A DNA stretch of 64,000 nt from Nonomuraea guangzhouensis. GTDB taxonomy: Bacteria > Actinomycetota > Actinomycetes > Streptosporangiales > Streptosporangiaceae. Both the position numbers and the translations under genes were made by a program. The stretch spans positions 113,642 to 177,641 of the forward strand of contig NZ_JAHKRM010000015.1 of NCBI RefSeq assembly GCF_019396345.1. The letters are read 5' to 3'. Positions 43,007 to 52,630 of the stretch are shown one piece after another. The notes beneath the pieces are model-generated. The model worked only from the letters and a program-made list of their open reading frames with translations. It was not told the DNA's origin and ran no database searches. Positions within the stretch are counted from its first letter, which is position 1. Each line of letters begins with the position of its first letter.

Positions 43007-44667
43007 CCGCCATCCAAGAGCCACTCCCGACGACCGCCAGGAGGCCCCTCACCAAGGGCCAGGTGATCGTGAAGTGGATGTCCAGCACCGACCACAAGAT
43101 CATCGGTCACCTCTATCTGATCACGTCGTTCGCCTTCTTCCTGATCGGCGGCATCATGGCGCTGATCATGCGAGCCGAGCTGGCGCAGCCGCACCTGCAG
43201 TTCACCAGCAACGAGCAGTTCAACCAGCTGTTCACCATGCACGGCACGATCATGCTGCTGATGTTCGCGACGCCGCTGTTCGCCGGCTTCGCCAACGAGC
43301 TGATGCCGCTGCAGATCGGCGCCCCCGACGTGGCCTTCCCGCGCCTGAACATGGTGAGCTACTGGCTCTACCTGTTCGGCAGCATCATCGCGGTGTCGGG
43401 CTTCTTCACCCCCAACGGCGCCGCTTCCTTCGGCTGGTTCGCCTACACGCCGCTGTCGACCGCGATCAGCTCGCCGGGCATGGGCGGTGACCTGTGGATC
43501 ATGGGTCTGGCGCTGTCGGGCCTGGGGACGATCCTCGGCTCGGTGAACTTCATCACCACGATCATCACCATGCGCGCGCCGGGCATGACCATGTTCCGGA
43601 TGCCGATCTTCACCTGGAACATCCTGCTGACCAGCATGCTCGTGCTGATGGCCTTCCCGGTGCTGGCCGCCGCGCTGCTGGCCCTGGAGGCCGACCGCAA
43701 GCTGGGCACCCACGTCTTCGACGCGGCCAACGGCGGGGCGCTGCTGTGGCAGCACCTGTTCTGGTTCTTCGGCCATCCGGAGGTCTACATCATCGCGCTG
43801 CCGTTCTTCGGCATCGTGAGTGAGATCTTCCCGGTCTTCAGCCGCAAGCCGATCTTCGGTTACATCAGCCTCGTGGCCGCGACGATCTCGATCGCCGGTC
43901 TGTCGATCACGGTCTGGGCGCACCACATGTTCCCGACCGGGCAGGTGTTGCTGCCGTTCTTCTCGTTCATGACGTTCCTCATCGCGGTGCCGACGGGCGT
44001 GAAGTTCTTCAACTGGATCGGCACGATGTGGCGAGGACATCTCTCGTTCGAGTCGCCGATGCTGTTCTCGGTCGGCTTCCTCATCACCTTCCTGCTGGGC
44101 GGCCTGACCGGCGTCATCCTGGCCTCGCCGCCGCTCGACTTCCAGATCAGCGACACCTACTTCGTCGTGGCCCACTTCCACTACGTGGTCTTCGGCACCG
44201 TGGTGTTCGCGATGTTCGCGGGCTTCTACTTCTGGTGGCCCAAGTTCACCGGCAAGATGCTCGACGACAAGCTCGGCAAGCTGCAGTTCTGGCTGCTGTT
44301 CATCGGGTTCCATACGACGTTCCTGATCCAGCACTGGCTCGGCGTCGTCGGCTTCCCGCGCCGCTACGCCGACTACAGCCCCGACGACGGCTTCACCGAC
44401 CTGAACATGATCTCGTCGGTGGGCGCGTTCATTCTCGGCCTGTCGGTGCTGCCGTTCTTCTACAACGTCTGGAAGACCGCGCGCAGCGGGCAGAAGGTCA
44501 CGGTCGACGACCCGTGGGGCTACGGCAACTCGCTCGAGTGGGCGACCTCCTGCCCGCCGCCGCGGCACAACTTCACCTCGCTGCCGCGGATCCGGTCTGA
44601 GCGTCCCGCGTTCGACCTGCACTACCCGCACGTGTCCGCCAAGAGGCCCCAGGAGGTCGAGGCCTGA
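43003..44667 (+). CDS. ctaD: Cytochrome c oxidase subunit I
   Basis: A 554-residue, 12-helix subunit of the aa3 oxidase. Heme a ligands are His80 (FTMHGTIMLL) and His393; heme a3 uses His391 (VVAHFHYVVFG); CuB is bound by His258, His307 and His308, with the cross-linked Tyr262 (GHPEVYII). It reduces oxygen and pumps protons. GTG 43003 overlaps the ctaC stop, and the stop overlaps the ctaF start by 1 nt. Confidence 0.97.
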   Translation: MTAIQEPLPTTARRPLTKGQVIVKWMSSTDHKIIGHLYLITSFAFFLIGGIMALIMRAELAQPHLQFTSNEQFNQLFTMHGTIMLLMFATPLFAGFANELMPLQIGAPDVAFPRLNMVSYWLYLFGSIIAVSGFFTPNGAASFGWFAYTPLSTAISSPGMGGDLWIMGLALSGLGTILGSVNFITTIITMRAPGMTMFRMPIFTWNILLTSMLVLMAFPVLAAALLALEADRKLGTHVFDAANGGALLWQHLFWFFGHPEVYIIALPFFGIVSEIFPVFSRKPIFGYISLVAATISIAGLSITVWAHHMFPTGQVLLPFFSFMTFLIAVPTGVKFFNWIGTMWRGHLSFESPMLFSVGFLITFLLGGLTGVILASPPLDFQISDTYFVVAHFHYVVFGTVVFAMFAGFYFWWPKFTGKMLDDKLGKLQFWLLFIGFHTTFLIQHWLGVVGFPRRYADYSPDDGFTDLNMISSVGAFILGLSVLPFFYNVWKTARSGQKVTVDDPWGYGNSLEWATSCPPPRHNFTSLPRIRSERPAFDLHYPHVSAKRPQEVEA

Positions 44668-45080
44668 TGAAGGTTCAGGGTTGGCTGTTCCTGCTCTGCG
44701 GCCTGTTCTTCGCCGGTGTCGACGTCGCCTACTGGTTCTGGACCAAGGCGGAGGAGGGTCACGGAGAGCCGGTCGGCACCACGGCCATGGCCATCTCGGT
44801 CGGCTTCGCGTTCATGATCGGCTACTACCTGATGTTCACGGCGCGGCGCATCGGCGACCAGCCGGAGGACAACAAGCAGGCCGAGATCAGCGACGGTGCC
44901 GGTGAGGTCGGCTTCTTCAGCCCGAGCAGCTGGTGGCCGCTGTTCCTGTGCCTGGCGGCGGCGTTCGCGTTCGCCGGGTTCGTGATCGGGTTCTGGATGT
45001 TCCTGATCGGCGTATTCCTGATCATCATGGCCATGATCGGATTTGTCTTCCAGTACTACCGGGGTAACTTCTCGCACTGA
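44667..45080 (+). CDS. ctaF: Cytochrome c oxidase subunit IV (actinobacterial type)
   Basis: A 137-residue protein with four membrane helices (MKVQGWLFLLCGLFFAGVDV, then TAMAISVGFAFMIGYYLMFT and two C-terminal ones). It matches the small actinobacterial CtaF subunit and is coupled to ctaD by a 1-nt overlap. Confidence 0.92.
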   Translation: MKVQGWLFLLCGLFFAGVDVAYWFWTKAEEGHGEPVGTTAMAISVGFAFMIGYYLMFTARRIGDQPEDNKQAEISDGAGEVGFFSPSSWWPLFLCLAAAFAFAGFVIGFWMFLIGVFLIIMAMIGFVFQYYRGNFSH

Positions 45081-45221
45081 CGGCGAGGCTTACGGCGGGT
45101 GTCCTCTTCTGGGAGGGGGCGCCCGCTTTTTGCTGTTCTTTGCCGGGGGGCGGATGTGACGAATCGCTCACTCAGGGTAACAAGTGAGGGGAATGGAGCG
45201 ATCTCGGACGGGGGAGTGCAC

Positions 45222-46463
45222 GTGGGGCGCTTGGCTCATAGATCGGCCGGACTGCTGGCCCTGGCTCTGCTGGCGTCGTGCTCGGGATCCGAGACCGGCA
45301 CTACCGGAAAAGCCGCCCCGGCGAGCGCCGCCGGGGGTGCGACTGCCAGTACGGCCGCGACGCCGGCTGCGGGGGCCACGGTAGTGGTGAACCCGCTCGA
45401 CAAATCCGCAAATATCCCTACAGACCACACCATCGTCGTCGCCGCCCAGTCCGGCACGCTCAAGAGCGTCCGCATCCAGGGCGGCAAGGCGGGCCAGTTG
45501 CCGGGCGTGCTCAGCGCCGACGGCACCAGCTGGCGCAGCACCCGGATCGCCAAGCCGGGCACCACGTACACGGTCACCACGCTCGCCGCCGGCGCCGACG
45601 GCAGGACGGCCGAGACCACCAGCACGTTCTCGACGGTCAAGGCGGACAAGGTCTTCGACCTCGAGACGGTGACGCCCAACAGGTACGACACCGGCCTGAC
45701 GGTCGGCGTCGGCATGCCGGTCATGATCACGTTCGACCAGCCGATCACCGACCGGGTGGCGGTCGAGCGCAATCTCACCATCCGCAGCTCGAAGCCGGTC
45801 GAGGGCGCCTGGCACTGGTTCGACGACCGGCACGTGGACTTCCGGCCGCTGAAGTACTGGCCCGCCCACACCAACGTCCGGCTGGAAGCCCATCTGGCCG
45901 GCGTACGGGGTGCCGACGGCATGTACGGCAAGCGCGACTTCGCCTTCAACTTCAAGATCGGCCGTGAGCAGATCACCAAGGGCAGCACCGACGTCCACAT
46001 GCTGACGGTCCGCCGCGACGGCAAGAAGATCCGCACCATGCCGATGAGCGCCGGCCAGGGCGGGGCCTGGAAGTACTACACGACCTCCGGCGTCCACCTG
46101 GCCATGTCCAGGGAGCCGGTGACCGTCATGACCTCACCCGGCATCGGGCCTGGATCGCCGGGCTACTACCAGCTGACCGTCTACAACACCGTACGCATCT
46201 CGAACAGCGGCGAGTACATTCACAGCGCGCCGTGGTCGGTCGGCTCGCAGGGCTACTCGAACGTGAGTCACGGCTGCGTGAACGTCAGCCCGGATAACGC
46301 GGCCTGGTTCATCAAGAACACGCTGATCGGGGATCCGATCATCATCACGGGCTCACCCCGTCCGCTGGAGCCGACCAACGGGTGGGGGCACTGGCAGGAG
46401 AGCTGGAAGGAGTGGCTCAAGTGGAGCTCGCTCAAGGCGGCGCCGACGATGCTCATCCACTGA
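45222..46463 (+). CDS. L,D-transpeptidase lipoprotein
   Basis: A 413-residue cell-wall enzyme. The second GTG (45222) is chosen because GGGGGAG lies 5 nt before it. A lipobox (LALLASC) anchors it outside the membrane. A Thr/Ala-rich spacer, two Ig-like domains (about residues 50-260) and a YkuD catalytic domain follow, with the signature SHGCVNVS and catalytic Cys352. This is the LdtMt2 layout, making 3-3 cross-links in peptidoglycan. Single gene. Confidence 0.93.
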   Translation: MGRLAHRSAGLLALALLASCSGSETGTTGKAAPASAAGGATASTAATPAAGATVVVNPLDKSANIPTDHTIVVAAQSGTLKSVRIQGGKAGQLPGVLSADGTSWRSTRIAKPGTTYTVTTLAAGADGRTAETTSTFSTVKADKVFDLETVTPNRYDTGLTVGVGMPVMITFDQPITDRVAVERNLTIRSSKPVEGAWHWFDDRHVDFRPLKYWPAHTNVRLEAHLAGVRGADGMYGKRDFAFNFKIGREQITKGSTDVHMLTVRRDGKKIRTMPMSAGQGGAWKYYTTSGVHLAMSREPVTVMTSPGIGPGSPGYYQLTVYNTVRISNSGEYIHSAPWSVGSQGYSNVSHGCVNVSPDNAAWFIKNTLIGDPIIITGSPRPLEPTNGWGHWQESWKEWLKWSSLKAAPTMLIH

Positions 46464-46508
46464 CGGCTCCCGTACGCGCTCGTGGCGGCCTCCTGGACGG
46501 GCCGGCGT

Positions 46509-46659
46509 CGTCAGCGGCCTGCTGAGCGAGCCGACCTGTCAGCGGCCTGCTGAGCGCGGCCTATAAGCGGCCTATAAAGCGGCCTATAAGAAGCGGCCTG
46601 CTGAGCGGGCCGGTGCCAGCGGTCTCCTGAGCGGGCCGGTGTCAGGGGTCTCCTGAAGC
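46509..46659. repeat. Degenerate repeat tract after the transpeptidase gene
   Basis: Imperfect copies of AGCGGCCTGCTGAGCGGGCC alternate with three close copies of GCGGCCTATAA, filling the gap between the converging L,D-transpeptidase and trpD genes. No gene seen. Confidence 0.7.
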
Positions 46660-46661
46660 CG

Positions 46662-47717
46662 TCAGGCGGAGCGGAGGGCGCGGCTGGTCGCTATCCAGCG
46701 GTCCAGGGTGGCCGAGCCGTGGCCGGAGTCGACGGCCCGGGCGGCGCGGGCGTAGGCGTCGATCATGGCCGCGTCGAGGTCGTCGCCGGGCCCGCCCAGC
46801 GCCACCAGGGCCGCCGCCGCGTTGAGCAGCACGGCGTCGCGCACCGGGCCTGGCTTGCCGCGCAGGAGGTCGTGGACCGCCTGGGCGTTGAAGTCGACGT
46901 CGCCGCCCCTGAGGGCGTCCGCGTCGGCCCGGGGGATGCCCAGGACGGCGGGGTCGAAGACGGTCTGGGTGGCGGCACCGTCCTTGACGACCCAGACCGT
47001 GGAGGTCGTCGAGATCGTCAGCTCATCGAGGCCGTCGTCGCCGCGGAAGACCAGGGCGGAGACGCCGCGCTCGGCGAAGACGCCCGCCAGGACCGGCAGC
47101 ATGCGCTTGTCGAAGACGCCGATGGCCTGGGCCGCGGGGCGGGCCGGGTTGGTGAGCGGGCCGAGGAAGTTGAAGACCGTCGGAACGCCGATCTCCTTAC
47201 GCGGCGGCCCGGCGAAGCGCAGCGCGGGGTGGTAGACGGGGGCGAAGCAGAAGGCGATGCCCGCCTCACGGGCGACGTGGGCCGTCTGCTCGGGCGTCAG
47301 GTCGAGGTGGATGCCGAGGTGCTCCAGGACGTCGGCGGCGCCGCACGAGGAGGAGGCGGCGCGGTTGCCGTGCTTGACCACGCGGGCGCCCGCGGCGGCG
47401 GCCACGATGGCGGCCATCGTCGAGACGTTGACCGTGTGGGCACGGTCGCCGCCGGTGCCGACCACGTCGACGACCGGGCCCTCGATGTGGAGGGGGGTGG
47501 CCAGCTCCAGCATGGTGCGGGCCAGGCCCACGACCTCGGCCACCGTCTCGCCCTTGGCCCGCAGCGCGATCGCGAACCCGGCGATCTGGGCCGGCGTCGC
47601 GGAGCCGGACATGATCTCCCGCATCGCCCAGGACGTCTCGTCGGCGGTCAGATGCTCACCTGACAGGAGAGCGGCAAGCAGAGCGGGCCAGGTCGTCCGG
47701 GCATCCACGGAAGGCAC
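46662..47717 (-). CDS. trpD: Anthranilate phosphoribosyltransferase
   Basis: A 351-residue enzyme that adds phosphoribose to anthranilate in tryptophan synthesis. Family motifs are present: VDVVGTGGDRAHTVNVST, VKHGNRAASSSCGAADVLE and NFLGPLTNPARP. Start is GTG 47717; GTG 47708 is an alternative. It abuts the receiver-like gene upstream with no gap. Other trp genes are not near; the trpD-ctaE neighbourhood is familiar from mycobacteria. Confidence 0.94.
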   Translation of the reverse strand: MPSVDARTTWPALLAALLSGEHLTADETSWAMREIMSGSATPAQIAGFAIALRAKGETVAEVVGLARTMLELATPLHIEGPVVDVVGTGGDRAHTVNVSTMAAIVAAAAGARVVKHGNRAASSSCGAADVLEHLGIHLDLTPEQTAHVAREAGIAFCFAPVYHPALRFAGPPRKEIGVPTVFNFLGPLTNPARPAAQAIGVFDKRMLPVLAGVFAERGVSALVFRGDDGLDELTISTTSTVWVVKDGAATQTVFDPAVLGIPRADADALRGGDVDFNAQAVHDLLRGKPGPVRDAVLLNAAAALVALGGPGDDLDAAMIDAYARAARAVDSGHGSATLDRWIATSRALRSA

Positions 47718-48116
47718 CTACTTCGCGTTGAGTCGGGTCGAGGCGCGGCGGCGCATCAGGTCGGCGACGGTGTCGGCCAGCACCATGGGCTCCAGCGGCT
47801 GCGGGACCACGGCGTCGGCCTTGGACCAGTCGGCCAGCCAGCGGTCGTCGCGCCTGGCGATGATCAGGCAGACGGGAGGGCAGTCGTAGACCTCGTCCTT
47901 GGCCTGGCGCGAGACGCCCATGCCGCCCGCCGGCTGGGTCTCGCCGTCGAGGACGGCCACGTCGATCTCGCCGGAGCCCAGCCACTGGTGCACTTTGGGC
48001 TCGGTGGCGCACTCCACGATCTCCACGAAGGGGACATCGGCGGCGGGTCGCCGGCCGATCGCCAGCCGTACCTCTTCACGGGTGGCGGCGTCGTCGCTGT
48101 AGACGAGGACCCTCAT
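47718..48116 (-). CDS. Receiver-like single-domain protein
   Basis: A 132-residue protein (MRVLVYSDDAATREEVRLAI, then IDVAVLDGETQPAGGMGVSR and VCLIIARRDDRWLADWSKAD) with the fold pattern of a CheY-type receiver. The acidic pair is Asp9-Asp10, the phosphorylation Asp would be in VLDGE, and a Lys is in WSKAD. There is no output domain. It directly precedes trpD and is divergent from ctaE. Partner kinase unknown. Confidence 0.8.
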   Translation of the reverse strand: MRVLVYSDDAATREEVRLAIGRRPAADVPFVEIVECATEPKVHQWLGSGEIDVAVLDGETQPAGGMGVSRQAKDEVYDCPPVCLIIARRDDRWLADWSKADAVVPQPLEPMVLADTVADLMRRRASTRLNAK

Positions 48117-48312
48117 CGTGTCGTCGGTGCTCACGGTCGCGCTCGCTATCGGTCGAAGCGGTATGGTCACCTGGAATCGTACCGGTGCCCCGGCCCCCAA
48201 ACCCAGGCCGCCGTCTCTAGCGGTCGTTTTGTCCCTATTTTCTTGGGTTGTAGGCATGTTTGTTCCTGCTACGGGGGGGTCGTGCGTCGGACCGGCTACA
48301 GAAGCCGCAATA

Positions 48313-48963
48313 ATGCTGCCCGTGGCGACAGCATCCGCAATAACTTCGACGACGGCAGCACAGCCGTACCGCAGACCCAATCTGGTCAGCGTCGGTACGA
48401 TCGTCTGGCTGTCCTCCGAGCTCATGTTCTTCGCGGCGCTGTTCGCGATGTACTTCACCATCCGGTCGGTGAGCGAGGGCAAGGGCCTCGAGTGGGGCCC
48501 CGCGCTTGTCATGCAAGGCGTGGAAGCCGAAGGCGCTCACCTGAACATCCCGTTCGCGACGGCCAACACGATCATCCTGGTTCTGTCGAGTGTGACGTGC
48601 CAGATGGGCGTGTGGGCCGCGGAGAAGGGGCAGGTCGGCAAGCTCCGTTTCTGGTACGTCGTCAGCTTCCTGATGGGCGCGGTCTTCGTCGCCGGTCAGC
48701 TGTACGAGTACGGCGAGCTGGCGAAAGAGGGCGCGACCCTGTCCGCGAACGCCTTCACCTCGGTGTTCTACCTGACGACGGGCTTCCACGGCCTGCACGT
48801 GACGGGTGGCCTGATCGCGTTCCTGTTCATGCTGGGACGCACGTACGCCGCGAAGCGCTTCACGCATGAGCAGGCCACCAGCGCGATCGTCGTGTCCTAC
48901 TACTGGCACTTCGTCGACGTCGTCTGGATCGGCCTTTTCGCGACCATCTACATTATTCGTTAA
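48313..48963 (+). CDS. ctaE: Cytochrome c oxidase subunit III
   Basis: A 216-residue, five-helix subunit (RPNLVSVGTIVWLSSELMFF, later GFHGLHVTGGLIAFLFMLGR and YYWHFVDVVWIGLF). ATG 48313 gives a 21-residue tail before RPNLVSVG, as in relatives; GTG 48322 is possible. An A/T-rich stretch at 48226-48270 with TTGTCC and TAGGCA 16 nt apart is a candidate promoter. It begins the ctaE-qcrC-qcrA-qcrB operon. Confidence 0.93.
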   Translation: MLPVATASAITSTTAAQPYRRPNLVSVGTIVWLSSELMFFAALFAMYFTIRSVSEGKGLEWGPALVMQGVEAEGAHLNIPFATANTIILVLSSVTCQMGVWAAEKGQVGKLRFWYVVSFLMGAVFVAGQLYEYGELAKEGATLSANAFTSVFYLTTGFHGLHVTGGLIAFLFMLGRTYAAKRFTHEQATSAIVVSYYWHFVDVVWIGLFATIYIIR

Positions 48964-48977
48964 GGAACGGGATCTCT

Positions 48978-49790
48978 GTGACTAGGATCACCGCTTGGCG
49001 GCGGCATCCCCTCGCGAGATACGCCGTCCTGATTTTCGCCCTGGCGCTGGTCGGGATGGCATACACCGCCTTTGTCCAGGTGGGCAAGCCTGCCGACGCG
49101 GCACTCGCGTCCGGCAGGGTCGACGACGTGGCCGAGGGTAAGGCCCTGTTCGAGGCACATTGCTCCAGCTGCCACGGGCTCAACGCGCAGGGCATCACCG
49201 GCAGGGGCCCCACGCTCATCGGCGTCGGTGCCGCGGCCGTCGACTTCCAGGTGAGCACGGGCCGCATGCCCGCGGCCGACTCCGGCGCCCAGGCGCCGCG
49301 CAAGCCGATGGCCGACTGGGTCAACCCGGACGCGATCAGCAAGCTCGGCGCCTACGTTCAGTCGCTCGGCGGCGGCCCGCAGGTGCCTGGCAAGGAGCAG
49401 GTCGACGCCAAGCTCGGCGACGCCGGCAAGGGCGGCGAGCTCTTCCGCGCCAACTGCATCCAGTGCCACAACTGGGTCGGCGCGGGCGGTGCGCTGACCC
49501 GAGGGAAGTACGCCCCCAACCTGAACCAGGCGTCTCCCACCCAGATCTACGAGGCGATGGTCACCGGCCCGCAGGCGATGCCGGTCTTCAACGACTCGAC
49601 GATCACGCCTGAAGAGAAGCGCAGCATGATCGCCTACATCACCGAGGTTCGCGCGCAGAAGGACCCTGGAGGTTTCGGCCTCGGACGTATTGGACCGGTC
49701 ACCGAAGGTCTCGTAGCGTGGATCGCGGGCCTCAGTGCCCTCGCCCTCGCAGCCATCTGGATCACCGCGAAGAAGCGACAGAAGTCATGA
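48978..49790 (+). CDS. qcrC: Diheme cytochrome c subunit of the bc1 complex
   Basis: A 270-residue membrane cytochrome with two heme sites, Cys62-Cys65-His66 (HCSSCHG) and Cys160-Cys163-His164 (NCIQCHNW), an N-terminal helix (YAVLIFALALVGMAYTAF) and a C-terminal anchor (VAWIAGLSALALAAIWITA). The fused diheme form replaces soluble cytochrome c in actinobacteria and passes electrons directly to the CuA centre. It overlaps qcrA by 4 nt. Confidence 0.96.
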   Translation: MTRITAWRRHPLARYAVLIFALALVGMAYTAFVQVGKPADAALASGRVDDVAEGKALFEAHCSSCHGLNAQGITGRGPTLIGVGAAAVDFQVSTGRMPAADSGAQAPRKPMADWVNPDAISKLGAYVQSLGGGPQVPGKEQVDAKLGDAGKGGELFRANCIQCHNWVGAGGALTRGKYAPNLNQASPTQIYEAMVTGPQAMPVFNDSTITPEEKRSMIAYITEVRAQKDPGGFGLGRIGPVTEGLVAWIAGLSALALAAIWITAKKRQKS

Positions 49791-50899
49791 CAGACAACGA
49801 GCACGAGATCGAGCAGCCGGACGAGCGCGTTCCCAAGCGCGTCATCGGCACTCCCGTGCCGGGCACCTCGATGCTCGGCACCCCCGAAACGGCGGAAGCC
49901 GAGGTCGACGTCCCGGGCGTCACGCTGCAGGACGAGGCGAAGGCGCGCAAGGCCGAGAGGATCGCGTCGCTCTGCTTCGCGGTCACGTTCATCGCCGGCA
50001 TCGCGTTCATCATCTCCTACGTCTACTTCCAGGTAGGCAGCCCGGAGAGCACAGGCGTCTCCAACCTCGCGCTCGGCAGCACGCTGACGCTGGCGCTGCT
50101 GGGGCTGGCCACCGGCATCGTGGTCTGGGTCCGCATGATCATGCCGAAGTACTCGCTGGTCCAGGAGCGCCACCCCATGGTCTCCGCCGAGGACGACCGC
50201 GAGTACGTCGCCGAGACGTTCGTGCAGGGCGCCAACGAGAGCGGCTTCGTCAAGCGCAAGATGATGCGCCGCACGCTGCTGCTCGCGGCCGCGCCGCTGG
50301 GCCTGCTCCCGGTGGTGCTGCTGCGCGACCTGGACAACTCCAAGATGCCCGGCGCCGACTTCAACAAGACGCTGCGGCACACGGTCTGGGGCGAGAAGAC
50401 CAAGGAGGGCAAGCCGCTCAGGCTCGTCGTCGAGGGCACCGGCCAGCCGATCCGCGCGGCCGACTTCAACTCGCCGGGCGGCATCCTGTCGGTGGTGCCC
50501 GAGGGCTACCAGCACGACCTGAACGCCCTGGCCAAGGCCACGCTGATCCTGATCAAGTTCCGCCCCGAAGAGATCAAGTCCGGCGTCAACCAGAACTGGA
50601 CGCACGACGGCATCGTCGCCTACTCCAAGATCTGCACGCACGTGGGCTGCCCGGCGGCCCTCTACGAGCAGACCACCCACCACATCCTCTGCCCCTGCCA
50701 CCAGTCGACCTTCGACGCCGCCGACGGCGCCAAGGTCATCTTCGGCCCGGCCGCCAGGCCGCTGCCGCAGCTGCCGATCACGGTCGACGGCGAGGGGTTC
50801 CTCATCGCCCAGGGGGACTTCCACGTGCCGCCCGGTCCCAGCTACTGGGAGCGCGGCGACGCCGAAGCCGAGGCCAGGTCCAAGGGAGGCCAGGCATGA
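49787..50899 (+). CDS. qcrA: Rieske iron-sulfur subunit of the bc1 complex
   Basis: A 370-residue protein with three N-terminal membrane helices (about 60-82, 97-118, 163-180), longer than the proteobacterial form, and a C-terminal 2Fe-2S domain with ligands Cys283/His285 and Cys302/His305 and a disulfide pair Cys288/Cys304 (CTHVGC, CPCHQS). It takes electrons from menaquinol. It overlaps qcrC and qcrB by 4 nt each. Confidence 0.96.
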   Translation: MTDNEHEIEQPDERVPKRVIGTPVPGTSMLGTPETAEAEVDVPGVTLQDEAKARKAERIASLCFAVTFIAGIAFIISYVYFQVGSPESTGVSNLALGSTLTLALLGLATGIVVWVRMIMPKYSLVQERHPMVSAEDDREYVAETFVQGANESGFVKRKMMRRTLLLAAAPLGLLPVVLLRDLDNSKMPGADFNKTLRHTVWGEKTKEGKPLRLVVEGTGQPIRAADFNSPGGILSVVPEGYQHDLNALAKATLILIKFRPEEIKSGVNQNWTHDGIVAYSKICTHVGCPAALYEQTTHHILCPCHQSTFDAADGAKVIFGPAARPLPQLPITVDGEGFLIAQGDFHVPPGPSYWERGDAEAEARSKGGQA

Positions 50900-52554
50900 G
50901 CGAGCTGACCAACGTTCCGAAGGGCATCGCGGGCCCGTCGAACTTCCTCGACGAGCGCCTCGGCGCGGCCAACTTCCTCAAGCGCAACTTCCGCAAGGTC
51001 TTTCCCGACCACTGGTCGTTCCTGCTGGGTGAGATCGCGCTCTACTCCTTCGTCATCCTGCTGCTGACCGGTACGTTCCTGACGTTCTGGTTCAAGCCCA
51101 GCATGGGGGAGATCGCCTACAACGGCTCGTACGCCCCGCTCAAGGGCGTCATGATGTCCGAGGCCTACGCGTCGTCGCTGGAGCTCAGCTTCGACGTCCG
51201 CGGTGGACTGCTCATGCGGCAGATGCACCACTGGGCGGCCCTGATGTTCGTGGCCGGCATGATGGTGCACGCGCTGCGCGTGTTCTTCACCGGCGCCTAC
51301 CGCAAGCCGCGCGAGCTCAACTGGCTGATCGGCGTCGGGCTGCTGACGCTGGCGCTCCTTGAGGGGCTGACCGGCTACTCGCTGCCTGACGACCTGCTGT
51401 CCGGAGCCGGTCTGCGGATCACCGAGGGCGTGGCGATCTCGCTGCCGCTGGTCGGCACCTACATCACGTTCTTCCTGTTCGGCGGCGAATATCCGGGTGA
51501 GGATGTCATCTCCCGGTTCTTCTCGCTGCACATCCTGCTCATCCCGGGCATCATCCTGGCGCTCGTCTCCGCCCACATGGTGCTCATGTGGACGCAGAAG
51601 CACACCCAGATGCCCGGCAAGAACCGCAACAACCACAACGTGGTGGGAGCGCCCTTCTACCCGGCCTTCATGGCCAAGGCGGGCGCGTACTTCCTGTTCA
51701 CGTTCGCGGTGGTGGCCGGGCTGGCGACGTTCGCCCAGATCAACCCGATCTGGCTGTTCGGGCCCTATACGCCCGCCGACGTGTCGGCCGGTTCGCAGCC
51801 CGACTTCTACATGGGCTTCCTCGAAGGCGCGCTGCGCATCATGGTGCCGTGGGAGATCAACCTGTTCGGCACGTCCCATGCGGGCACGCTGCCGCTCAGC
51901 GTCATCATCCCGGCGCTGGTGCCGATGGGCATCATCATGACGGGCCTGGCGCTCTATCCGTTCCTCGAACGCTGGGTGACGGGCGACCACCGCGAGCACC
52001 ACATCGCCGACCGCCCGCGCAACAACCCGCACCGCACCTCGATCGGCATGACGGCCATCACGTTCTACGGTGTGCTCTGGCTGCTCGGCGCCAACGACGA
52101 GCTCTCGGCGAACTTCCAGATCAGCCTCAACATGACCACGTACGCGGGACGGGTGGCGATCTTCGTCCTGCCCGCGCTGGCGTACCTGATCACGTATCGC
52201 ACGTGTCTCGGCCTGCAGCGCTACGACGCGGCCGTCGTCTCGCACGGCGTCGAGTCCGGCGTGATCAAGCGGCTGCCGCACGGCGAGTACATCGAGCTCC
52301 ACACGCCGGCCGACGATGACATCGAGGCGCACGTGCGGGGCAAGGAGCCGGTGCTGATGCTGCCGGTCGCGCCCGACAGCTCGGGCATCCCGCCGAAGGG
52401 GATGCGCGGCCCGCTCGGCAAGCTGCGCGCCCTCATGTCCAAGGCGTACGGCGGGGAGAAGATCCCTCTCGACGACGGTCACGGGCATGGGCATGAGCAT
52501 GAAGACGAGCACGCGGCTGTCGGTGCCGGCGATGACCATACGCTGACGCGATAG
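50896..52554 (+). CDS. qcrB: Cytochrome b subunit of the bc1 complex
   Basis: A 552-residue membrane subunit binding two b hemes and the quinol sites: MHHWAALMFVAGMMVHALRV holds one His pair, SLHILLIPGIILALVSAHMV another, with a PEWYF-type region replaced as in actinobacteria. The C-terminal extension of about 120 residues is soluble and ends in a His/Asp/Glu-rich stretch (DDGHGHGHEHEDEH), which might bind metal. Last gene of the operon. Confidence 0.96.
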   Translation: MSELTNVPKGIAGPSNFLDERLGAANFLKRNFRKVFPDHWSFLLGEIALYSFVILLLTGTFLTFWFKPSMGEIAYNGSYAPLKGVMMSEAYASSLELSFDVRGGLLMRQMHHWAALMFVAGMMVHALRVFFTGAYRKPRELNWLIGVGLLTLALLEGLTGYSLPDDLLSGAGLRITEGVAISLPLVGTYITFFLFGGEYPGEDVISRFFSLHILLIPGIILALVSAHMVLMWTQKHTQMPGKNRNNHNVVGAPFYPAFMAKAGAYFLFTFAVVAGLATFAQINPIWLFGPYTPADVSAGSQPDFYMGFLEGALRIMVPWEINLFGTSHAGTLPLSVIIPALVPMGIIMTGLALYPFLERWVTGDHREHHIADRPRNNPHRTSIGMTAITFYGVLWLLGANDELSANFQISLNMTTYAGRVAIFVLPALAYLITYRTCLGLQRYDAAVVSHGVESGVIKRLPHGEYIELHTPADDDIEAHVRGKEPVLMLPVAPDSSGIPPKGMRGPLGKLRALMSKAYGGEKIPLDDGHGHGHEHEDEHAAVGAGDDHTLTR

Positions 52555-52571
52555 TTCTTCCTCTTCATCTC

Positions 52572-52603
52572 CGGGCCCGGACGGATCTTTCCGTCCGGGC
52601 CCG
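52572..52603 (+). terminator. Terminator after qcrB
   Basis: A perfect 13-bp stem (CGGGCCCGGACGG and its complement) with loop ATCTTT, followed by CTCCTTT. It also separates the converging TetR gene. Confidence 0.88.
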
Positions 52604-52630
52604 CTCCTTTGCGCGTACTCTCTTCTGCCG

